From positions 48,751,501 to 48,815,500 of the forward strand of contig NC_065539.1 in the NCBI RefSeq assembly GCF_932294415.1: a stretch of DNA of 64,000 bases, written 5' to 3'. Made by a program: the position numbers and the translations under genes. The notes under the pieces are model-generated. The model did not search any database and had not been told where the DNA came from. It worked only from the letters and a program-made list of their open reading frames with translations. Of this stretch, positions 34,601-44,900 are shown in pieces. The stretch's first letter is position 1; every line of letters starts with the position of its first letter. The DNA is from Quercus robur. Its lineage: Eukaryota; Streptophyta; Magnoliopsida; Fagales; Fagaceae.

Positions 34601-35610
34601 CCTTGGTTCTGTCCAAAACTTGTATTTTTTTTTGTAAGTAGTTGGTTTCCCCAGAGGCTTGAGTCCGAAGACCATACAAGGCCTTGGTTCTGTCCAAAAC
34701 TTGTATTTTTCTTTGTTTATTTATTTTCCGAAGGTTAGCCCCCTGAACAAGGTGGGGGGAAGCTAGCTTGATGTTTGAAACCCCTAGACCTGCCCATGCC
34801 ATTGGAACTGCGAGGCGTAGCCCCTAGTGAGAATTTATGTTGGAACAACGACAATGTGTCGTCGGTCATAAAGGCATCCTCATAGACCCTCGCTCGACAA
34901 AAGCTTAACTCCACCGCCGCCTGAGCCAACGCGCAAGCCATTTCCCACAGACGGCGCCAATTGTAGGGACACGATTCGCTTAACGGCCCAAAAGCAACGT
35001 TGGGCTCTTGTGCGATGGACCCTAACAATATGATTTGTAGAGAGTGGGCTTGAATGGCACGACATTGGGCATAGGTGGACGATTTGATCATGGCGTCCAT
35101 GGAAATTCTTATACGGGCGGGCCTTGCTTGACTAGCTAAGCCCCCCATTGGAGCGGGTTGTAGGACTCTTGTCCTCGGACGCTGTCCAAGGATCCTTGTG
35201 TCCTTCCCTCTCTCCACTTTTTTCCGGGAGAGACCCCCTTTACTTGATGGGGAATTCTTCCTTTTATATCCGCCTTGCTTCTCTTACCTCAAGTTCACAT
35301 GTAAGTCTCACCCTTTTTTCGGGGTGCAGGCCTGTCTTGTCAACCCATCCTCCAGTATGGTTTGATGTCGCTGGGAAAATTACAGGGTATGGTCTCAGAG
35401 CGTGGACTTGTCAGATACAGTGCTTGGTATTATGATGTTGGTAGGTTTTTCCCTTACCCTGCCCCTGAACTCAGTTTCTCCCTTTCCTCAGGTATTTCAT
35501 GAGGTGCCGAGCAGGAGGTTGTCCTTGGCAATGGCTATTCCTTGGCGTGGGCCGTAGCCCCCGGGCTCCCATGCAGAACGGGCCTGGGCCGCGAATTCAC
35601 TAGCCCCACA
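31650..35610 (-). mobile_element. Complete 3.96-kb non-autonomous LTR retrotransposon
   Basis: Two LTRs of 649 bp (31650-32298 and 34962-35610) run tgtagggac...gccccaca. The target duplication GTATC flanks them (31645-31649 and 35611-35615). By eye the LTRs differ at about 16 sites (about 2.5%). On the - strand the 5' LTR is followed after 2 bases by TGGCGCCGTCTGTGGG, resembling a tRNA-Asp type primer site. The 3' LTR is preceded by a purine-rich tract (gattttgaggggctat). The 2.66-kb interior has no recognisable gag or pol, and 750 bp of it is an 81-bp minisatellite. It is a LARD-like or TRIM-like passenger of a Gypsy-type helper, by inference from the primer site. Confidence 0.93.
33968..34720. 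repeat. 81-bp minisatellite inside the LTR element, about 9 units
   Basis: Units starting at gtaagtagttggtttcccc occur at 34067, 34148, 34229, 34310, 34391, 34472, 34553 and 34634, exactly 81 bp apart. A diverged unit stands at the left (from about 33986). The units are more than 90% alike, and the edge units are the most diverged. Because 81 is 27 codons, two - strand frames stay open for over 220 codons each, giving 27-residue repeats. Confidence 0.95.
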
Positions 35611-35615
35611 GTATC

Positions 35616-36043
35616 TATATGTAACATTCTAAATTAATAATAAATAAAAATATAATACTCTAACTTAATGTAACATTCTAACTTACTAATAAATAAATAT
35701 AACACCCTAACTTAAAGTAATGTTAATTGTATTGTGTTTTAGCCTTGAGGAACACATATATATATATATATATTTTTTTTTTTTAGCATAAAAAAAAAAC
35801 ACATATATCAATATTACACATGAAAAAATAATGAATTCAATAATTGAAATGGTTTAAAACAAAATTAACCCAAAACCTCAATTCATTAATGAAAAAATAT
35901 CCAGATTTTTGAACTTAAAAAAAAAAAAAAAAAAAGGAGTTAAGTAAAGATATACTTACATAGAAATTTGCACGAATGTATTCTCTCGTATCCAATTTCA
36001 TGTTTGACAGAAAATTTTGCTTTTAGTTAAAGAATATAGATTG
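35616..36043. other. AT-rich spacer
   Basis: Non-coding, with a TA repeat (35754-35772) and A-runs. It ends at the target duplication of the palindromic element. Confidence 0.5.
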
Positions 36044-36362
36044 TGTGAGTACACAACTCGCACCAATCGATATTTGTCCGCTTTGGGGAGCCAGTCCCTC
36101 ACGGTTTTGTCCTCGGCCCCGAGTGTGGTCTTTTGGGATTTTCACCTTCTTTGAGGCTTGACACCCTTAGTCCCACATCGGTTGGAGAACCCTCCCACTC
36201 ATGGTTTATAAGCTTCTGGAGCAACTGATGTGGGACTAAGGGTGTCAAGTCTTAAAGAAGGTGAAAATCCCAAAAGACCACACTCGGGGCCGAGGACAAA
36301 ACCGTGAGGGACTGGCTCCCCAAAGCGGACAAATACCGATTGGCGCGAGTTGTGTACTCACA
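36044..36362. mobile_element. 319-bp palindromic (fold-back) insertion with TG/CA ends
   Basis: The left arm (36044-36185) and right arm (36222-36362) are near-perfect inverted copies of about 141 bp around a 36-bp loop. The outer ends are TGTGAGTACACAACTCG and its complement. The 5-bp direct repeat GATTG flanks the whole unit (36039-36043 and 36363-36367). TG...CA ends with a 5-bp duplication are what LTR-retroelement integrases make, whereas a full palindrome is what fold-back or MITE elements look like. No coding sequence is present. A transcript through it would form a long hairpin. Confidence 0.88.
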
Positions 36363-36367
36363 GATTG

Positions 36368-37599
36368 CATGGAACACAGCACCAAACAAAGCCATAACAA
36401 ATTAAATCTATTATAAAATATTGATGTCAACAACAAATGATCAAGTAATAAGAAATTAAAAAATACAAATATATTACTTGCATATTGACTTCTGAAAAAA
36501 ACACTAAAAGTTGTGATCAAATATAAAATTTCAGCCTATTTCTAAAACTTATTGATAAAAATCATATTATATATAATAAAAGGCAACAAATACACAAAAT
36601 CTATTCAATTTTATGAAAGAAAAAAAAATTACCTGCAGAGTTGTAGGTAGGGTAGAGAGGAGAAATGAAGAATATAACAAATAATTGTAAAGTACGTAGT
36701 GAAACTCAAATAGTGAAACACCAAAAACCTGTGTATATATAGTGAGAATTTTAGGTTGTGAAGAAAATGATATGAACAAAAAGAAGTAGTTTAGTGAAAC
36801 TGAAATATATATATTTTTTTTTAATTTATTATTAGGAAAAAGATGATATAAGATGCAAATTTATCCACCCAAAAAATAATAAAAAAAACGTAGGAAAAAA
36901 AATGTAGGAAAAAAAAATGCATGTTTTATCTTTCTTTTTTTTATTTTTTTATTTATATTTTTACCTTTTTAAAAGAAACTTAGGAAAAGGGGATTGATTA
37001 TACTAACTGAAAAGTGAAAACCAAAATAGAAAATATGGGATGGAATGGATTAAAATATTAAGTGCTTATCAAGTTTGGCCTTCTTGATGAAATGCTTCGG
37101 ATATAGAATCCAGCCCCATGGATGATGCCATGTGATTGTGTTGTGATTCTTCCAAAATGGGCAAAGCTTAGAACCACCAAAAAAGCATCAAGATGAAAGA
37201 ATCTCCTTTTATTTATTTATTTAAATTCTATCCTTAAGTAATTCTATTCTATCGATTTTAGGGTTTGTTGATAACATTTTAGATAAACACAACTGTTATA
37301 GTTGTAAATTAAATACTACTTTATTTCATTACTTGATTTGTCATATTTATCCAAAAAATATGTATATATCTATTCTTAAAATCTAAAAATTTATTAAAAT
37401 TTTTGCAATTTGGTGAAGTCACATGGCGTAATCACGGCATTTAAGCCCAACTTTTATTATATATAATATGATAAATATATATATATATATAGATATCTTA
37501 TAGAGGCATTGTCGTAATGCAAAAATTCAACAGCTTAGGAACGAATTCCAATTACATAGTACAATATGATAATATCTATATGAAAAAACAAACAACTGA
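36368..37599. other. AT-rich non-coding spacer
   Basis: No gene was recognised. A TA-rich stretch near 37455-37495, beside 'aagcccaacttttattatat', has the look of the 5' region of a Helitron-like element on the - strand. I could not confirm an end. Confidence 0.4.
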
Positions 37600-37815
37600 T
37601 AGATCTTGATTTTTATGTTTTTTGTGGTTTTAAGAAATATGCATAATGCTTTTAGATCTTGATTTTTATGTTTTTTGTGGTTTTAACGGTGAAAATACAG
37701 AAATGGGTTATAGAAGCCTAATAGAATGAATTCTAGGTGAGCAAAGGGCTAACTTTTAAATCATAGGTAGTCAACTTAAATTTCAATCAAATTACAGGTG
37801 GTAAGTGGTAATTTG
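37600..37815. repeat. Dispersed repeat with a 52-bp internal duplication
   Basis: It is the inverted relative of 17630-18260. The segment starting agatcttgatttttatg occurs twice (about 37602 and 37654). Confidence 0.6.
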
Positions 37816-37976
37816 CCATAAAAGTTAACAACAGCAAACATTATCCTTAAAAGATAGGCGAACTTAGATTGCAGAGAGCCCATGTTTCTTAGAACACACT
37901 CTCAAATGATGTATGTTTTTTTTTTTTGAATTAATAAAATCTCAGTCTTCCTATAAAAAAAAATGTGAGATTTAGT

Positions 37977-38082
37977 GTGCGTTTGGCATGAATTATTTTT
38001 GTTAACTTATTTTACTATTTTAACTAACTTTTACCTTTATATACAGTACTTTCAGCAAAATAAGCGGATCCCAAACGGATAC
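37977..38082. mobile_element. Short MITE-like element
   Basis: It starts gtgcgtttggcat and ends atcccaaacggatac, an imperfect inverted repeat. The interior includes 'tttcagcaaaataag', as in the hAT-type MITE at 6355-6656. It is about 106 bp and non-coding. Confidence 0.5.
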
Positions 38083-38934
38083 TTATGTAGTAAAACTTGT
38101 AGTATCTCTAACATCACTCTTGATAAAAAGTTAGAAAATAAGATAAATATTAACTATTTTATATTCTCTCTCACTTAAAATATATATATATATATATATA
38201 TATCTCTCAAATATCAATAAAGTTAAGATTTTATTTTTTTTTATGTAGGGCAAGACTTGCATTGGATGCAAGCCACACTCTTTTAGGTAAGCAAATAAAG
38301 ACAGAATTTAGTAGTGACTATTAGCCTTTGAAGACAGAAAATTGAACTGCTTAGGTGTCTTTTGATGTGAAAAGGATTTTCTTCATTTACTTTTAAATGG
38401 AGAGTATATGATGACACAACATTTAAGTTACAATAGAGTCAGGAAATGGGTGTTGATATATCTTTAAAATTTTAAAATCAGTTACCATTATTTATTTGCC
38501 ACATCATTTATTATTGGAAACTAAATCTTAACAATAAAATGAAGTCTTGCTAGACTTCCAGTGACAGTTATTATGCAGTTGTGTTATGACTCATGTTCCA
38601 GGCATTTTCACCATGATTCATTGGATTAAGATCCTTCAGAGTTTTAGGGTAACTCTATCTCATAAAGTTCTTAAAATTCCAACCATTTTTCCTAAATGAG
38701 TGATTTAATAAATCCATAGAAATCTAGTCTTGTTCCATTCTATATATGGTAGAGTTACTATATGAACTTTAGACAATCTTGATCCATTATTCAACCTAGT
38801 GCTTCTTGTGCTAACTTCTCATGCTGTGATATATGAACACCTCTAATGTACAGCTTGTGTTGGATATTATTTGTTGTATGTTTTTGTTATACTTTGCTTT
38901 TAATGTTTGATGCTGATATTTTTGTCGCTTGCAG
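38083..38934. other. Upstream region of NSH3-like copy 2
   Basis: Contains a TA repeat (38180-38202). It should hold the promoter and first non-coding exon of copy 2. A splice acceptor-like ...cttgcag ends at 38934, and the same sequence, gcagggaagaa/ga, stands before copy 3 at 57081-57090. That suggests a 5'-UTR intron in both genes. Confidence 0.4.
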
Positions 38935-38965
38935 GGAAGAATATTCAGGGGTTTGATTTGAAAGC

Positions 38966-41900
38966 ATGAGAATGTTGCTGCAAGGGAAATTCTGGGTTGT
39001 AGTGCTAATAATTATAGGAGTTGTTGGAGCAAATCTCTATTACTTTTTATTTTATTCTTCTGCTGGAGCTAATCTGTACAGTATTGAGGGTCTCCCGTAT
39101 CGAATTCTTTTGGATACAGATGTTGATACTGATGATTTGCTTGGTCTCTTGTACCTCTTGAAGCTAAACAGATCAGAGTTTAACGTGGAAGTAAGTTCAG
39201 ATGAAACTCATAAACTATTTCAACGTTAAATTTCTTGCCTTTTAAGCTAGTTTGTTTAGGCAAAGTTTGTTTTTTGGAAAAATGTTTCCCACTTCCCCCA
39301 TATATATCTGGTGCAATGGAAAATGTTTTCCGCTTTTGAAATATCTTCTACTGTTCCCTTGTGTCCTCATCCTCTTTCATTCATTTTTGCTTCCAAAACC
39401 ACCACCATTACTGCCATAAACGTTGTCACAGCTTGAAGTTCATGCCAGCTTGATCGAATTGCAAACGAAGGCGGAAACTCAAGGTTTGAGTTTCTGATCC
39501 TAAGTGCCTATTGACACCTATGGTTCAGCCTTGATATATGACAATTAAGAGCTCAGTTAGTTGGTTACAAATTAGTTATTTCGAGATAGACTAGCTTGAG
39601 TTAGTTAGGGTATAAACACATATGTCAATCCTTATGATCACTTGTACTAGGTTAATCATCCTTAAATATATGCGTTTAACTCTTATTTCAATAATCTTGA
39701 ATGAAATTTAGTCAAGTTGTTGCGTTTTGTGTGTGTTCCTCTCTTGTCTTTTCTTTCTCTTGAAGGTAGATAGATATTCCTTGGAAGCAATATCATAATA
39801 GAGAACGTGACTCTCTCCAAGAAGTCACAAGCATTTCCATCATCCATCAATATTCCTAGTGATATTTCCTCTTCAGTAACCATTTAGAACCTTACATAAT
39901 TGAAATTCCAGACCTTTAAACACATAAATACAACAACAAAATCATCAAGAACAGAGTTTCCTCATCAAAGAACACTAACCCTAAATGTGTTCCTTATAAT
40001 CATGACCACTATCTCTATTCTCCACTGACAATCACCTCTAGTGTCACCACCATCACTATATTGCACCAATGTCACACCATCTGCACTATTGCTGTTACCA
40101 CACCACTGTTTCTGCCACCATCACCACCTTTACCATTACCGCACATACTTTATATCTTAAACACTTTTCGTGAGTCAAAAACAGTGGAAAATGTTTTTGT
40201 TTTTTGTGAGAAAAGAAGCAATAATAAAAACAAAGCACAACATATATATTTTCCTTTTATTCTCTTTTCAAAAATTCAATAAGTACTTCAAATAAATTAA
40301 CCAAACACAATAATCTACATTAACGGAAAAATCAACTACAATTTGAAAAATATTGTGTGTTGGCCCCTATGTGTTCTATTTTATCTGATGCAAATTGAAA
40401 AGATTCTATTTAGACCCCAATCAATTTATGTATTTAAATAAAACAAATTAATTCAACAAGTTTATTTTTAGTTCCACATAATAGCAAATTTATCAACCAT
40501 AGTAAAGTTACAAATCTAAACAATAATAATAAAATAGAAAAAGACACAAATTTGGTAACAAAGTGGAAAACCAATGAAGAAACTCTTTAATGGTAAAATG
40601 GTAAAACCATTGGGGACCCAGTCCCATACAAAATTCTATCCAAGAAAAACAATTACAAATAATCTTCTTACAAAACCTTTGTATGACTAGCCACATTATT
40701 GCAACATCTGCAAATGCCCCACTTACCTTCTTTATTGTAACAGAGTTAGAACCCTAAGCGAATTTCTTCCATGAGCTCTTCGTCTGCATGAACCAAAACG
40801 TCTAGCACTCCAAGGAAAATCCTTGAAGATTTTCTGTAGATTTGATATGTTATGGCACTAGGATTTGCCAACACTCTCAATGATCTAAAACCTAACACAA
40901 TATCACAAACAAAATTTTGAAGTTTTTAATGGAAAAACCTCCAATAAGCAAGAAAAAACCACGGGACTTAGTCCAATCAAAACTTCCACTATGAAATAAT
41001 AGGTATAGAACAATCATTTCCAAAACGAATACTAAATATTTTTAACAAATCTCACCCTCTGATTGTGTTAGGTGCTCCGCCATGCCTATTTTCTTCTACA
41101 GAGTCTGAAGCTTCCTCATAGGCAATGATTTTGTTATCTTATCTAAAGTAGGCTTTCTAGAATCAACATCATCAGCCATATTTGTGATTGTAAAGTGTAA
41201 ACACATTAAGTATGAGTTTACCACTACCAAAAAATCAAGCACACGCTAAAAGTTTGGGATCAATATCACCAGCCATATTTGCTCTGATGTCAGCTACAGT
41301 ATATCCATTTCACATCCTAAACGCACCTACTATTTTTGTGATTAAAGAAGATAGTGACATTTTCTTTTCCCCTCAATGGGAAGATAGTGACTCTGGTATT
41401 AACTTGGTGCAGGCAGTCACTATCAGTGCAAATGGATGGTCTGATGCTGGTCATGCTGTGAATCAAATCTATGACATTCTTTACATGATGGACCGTGATG
41501 ATATTGCGGTTGGAGTTGGAGGCAATGGTGGGATACTTGAAGATGGTACAATACTGCCAAATGTTGGAGGCTATCTTCCTCTTATTGAACAGGTGTGAAC
41601 AAGTGTTCTGTAATAATTTTATATGTATAATTTACTAGAAAGGTCGTATGCATGTACATTGACATACTAAACTAAATCTTTTTTATAATTTTCAAAGCCT
41701 CAACTGTGAATGTTTGGCTTAAAAAATCATAATGAATTCATAAATTAATGTGTTATTATGTGTATGGTTCTAACTGTGAGTTTAATGTATCAGGGATATA
41801 CAACTGCAGGATACTGTAGATATAGACAAGCTAATCCTGTTGGTCGAGGAGGGCGTTTAGATCTTGATGCCAACTTTGGAATCCGAAAAGCTTTCCTGCC

Positions 41901-44900
41901 ACAGGTATGAATTTGTACAGTAATTTCTATTTTGGATGAAATCTTTATTGCTTGTTCCTGTTGTGGATCTGCATTCCATAAATTATGGCATGCTGATGAA
42001 AAAACAATATAAAAGCTTAAGCCAATAGTTTAGTCCCAATTATTTTATATTAACCACTCATTCATGTCATTAGTATTCAAAGTGGGATTTCACCACTTAG
42101 CAAAACACACCTCGCGTGAATATTCCAACAGTGAAATTTTAGTCTTTGACCTTATGTTGTGCTTCTTGAAAAATGAAAATGCTGACTTTTTGTCTTATGT
42201 CAATACGGTTTTGTGTGCGTTTTCAATTTTGACATGATTAATTTGTTCAAATAGAAACTTACCAAAGGATCACTCCCATAATTTGAAGTTCTCAATTGAA
42301 ATCATGGTGAACTGGTATAAGACAGACGCCTAAAGATGTCTTTCCCATTGAGTTTGTCTTGTGTTTATTAGTAAATTGCAGTGCACAAAGCTTTCATTTT
42401 TTGCAATTTCAGGGAGAGGTGACTGCTAGACAGTCCTCAATTTTTTTTAGAGACTAATTCTCAAACTCAAACTTGTAACCTGTTACTTTTGGTGGAAGGC
42501 AATTGGCATTGCACCAAGGCCCAACCTCTTATTGGTAAATTTTGCTAGGGTTAGTAAATTCATTCTTACCAGGAAATGAAAATAATTTTAGCCATACTGT
42601 TCTGTTTATTGCTAGGAAAAATCTTTGCTTTTCTGAAATTGATGCTGGTTCATGGTTTGTTCATATGTCAAATGTACTTTCACTAAATGTATATTTACTA
42701 TTTTGTCCAAGACAGAGAATTCAGCAAAAAAATTATATTAATAAGTAGAGAGATTGTTTCTTGTATTTTACATAAGGTAAAAGTTAATGGTCTTTTGAGC
42801 CCCCATCATTATTATTTACAAACCATATTCAACTGTCCTGTTCCTTGATATTGAAACCCAAACCAGATCTTTATACAATGGGTTTCAAATATCATATCTG
42901 AACTTCAATAACGGTTCTATTAGTTCACATGAGAATAAAGGTTTGTTCATTTCTTGATTCTATATGGTCATATCATTTATTACATGTCTCACATTATTTG
43001 TCATGTAATTAGGGGAGAAGGAATTATAATCCTCTTTGGCAACCAACTGCTCAGCAAGTGATGATTGACAGAATATCAGCAGGTCCCATAACTGTACTTC
43101 TTATTGGAACATGTACAAATTTTGCCATTTTCCTTATGAGTAATCCACATCTAAAGAAAAACATCAAGCATATTTATATCATGGGTGGTGGTGTGAGGAC
43201 AAAGAACCCGACTGGTAATTTGTTCACAGATTATACTAGTAATCCTTATGCAGAGTCCAATATGTTTGGTGATCCCTTTGCTGCATACCAGGTAAGGCAG
43301 TTCTTAGGACTAGCTAATAACCAACCATTATTTCTATATGTAATCAATGATTTTGTTGATAGATTATCATATAGTTTTATTTTTTTGACAAAAGAAAATT
43401 CACTACATCAACATAGTATATGCTTTTTTTATTATTAAAGTATCTCTTGAAGCTAAAAGTGACTGCCTTTGATAATGATTACTTCTTCTCAGGTTTTTCA
43501 TTCTGGTATTCCCATCACCCTTATTCCTCTGGATGCAACAAACTCCATCCCAATAAGTAAGAATTTCTTTAACACATTTGAGCAGAGTCAGAATACATAC
43601 GAGGCACAATACTGCTTCCAGTCATTGAAAAAAGCTCGTGATGCATTGCAGCTTGGCGACAAATTTTATACGGTAATTTCTTAAAGGTGCTTGTTGTTGA
43701 CTTCTAGTCAATTTATGTTAACATGATCTTACTCTATTCAAGACTTTTCCTTTGACTGTGAATTATGAGTATGATATATAAATACATACTTGCAAAGTTA
43801 TTAAACATGTTATTTTCATCAATTTCAAGGATTATGTAAGTTAAGGTAAAACAATTTAAACTGTTGCAGAAATTTTTTATGTGGGATTCCTTTGCATCTG
43901 GTGTGGCAACTTCAATCATGTGTAAATCAAACAAGCCAAATGGGGAAAATGAATTTGCTGAAATGGAGTACATGAATATAACTGTAGTTACTTCAAACGA
44001 ACCTTATGGGGTGAATGATGGCTCCAATCTATTCTTCGATGGCCGTGACATTCCAAGATTCAATTTAACAAAGGGTGGAGTACATAGTGGTCATGTTCAG
44101 ACTGGACTTAGAGATCCATTCTGCATTGTGAAGAATGGGAAGGGAAAATGTCAGGTAGTAGCTTTAGTCTTGTAACATTCCATAGACAATCTCTTAATAG
44201 TTACCACTTACCCCAAATTGGACTCATTTTTTATTTCTCACCCACCAAAGCTCTCCTTCTTTTCCTCCATAATTCTGCTTTGGTAGGTGCAAACATATAT
44301 GTATATATAATACTTATGCTCAAGCTGAATTGTAGTTTTCTTCATTTGTAGAGAAGTAATAATATTACTTGGACTTATGTTTTGTCTTGTTCAAAATTCA
44401 TGCACTACGCAATAATGCAACAGGATGGTTATACAGCAGAGGTAACCGGTCCAGAAGCAGTTCACATGCTAGTTGCCACTTATGCAAAACCTAATCAGAA
44501 CAATGACAGCACACTAAACAGACAATTTTATCGAAGTTTCTTGGATGTAAGTTTTCCTGTGTTTCTTTTTGTTCATAAATTCTTGAATTTCATTCAAGGG
44601 AGATTTGTTATTTTATGCTTGAAACAAATTAACATACTCACACAATTTCCACGCAGTGATATTTACCTGTATCATGAAGTACTGTCATGCTCTCATAACT
44701 CATTGAAATTGTCTTACATCCTACGTCGAGGTATATGTTGATGAAATTATAATACACTTTCATGCAGGTTATAAACTGCCCGCAACATACGGGGAGATTT
44801 AATTTTACAACAGAATTTCCTTATTACAAAGAAGTTCTTTACAAACCAGATTTTGGATCAAACAAACTCGGGAAACCTGTTGTTTTTGACATGGATATGA

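Noticed and set aside
33968..34720. CRISPR-like regular repeats
   Set aside because: The units are contiguous 81-bp copies without unique spacers, in a plant nuclear region inside an LTR element.
33986..34802. Two long - strand open frames (229 and 222 codons)
   Set aside because: They overlap in different frames over the same 81-bp tandem repeats. A unit divisible by three keeps any stop-free frame open, so length is not evidence of coding.
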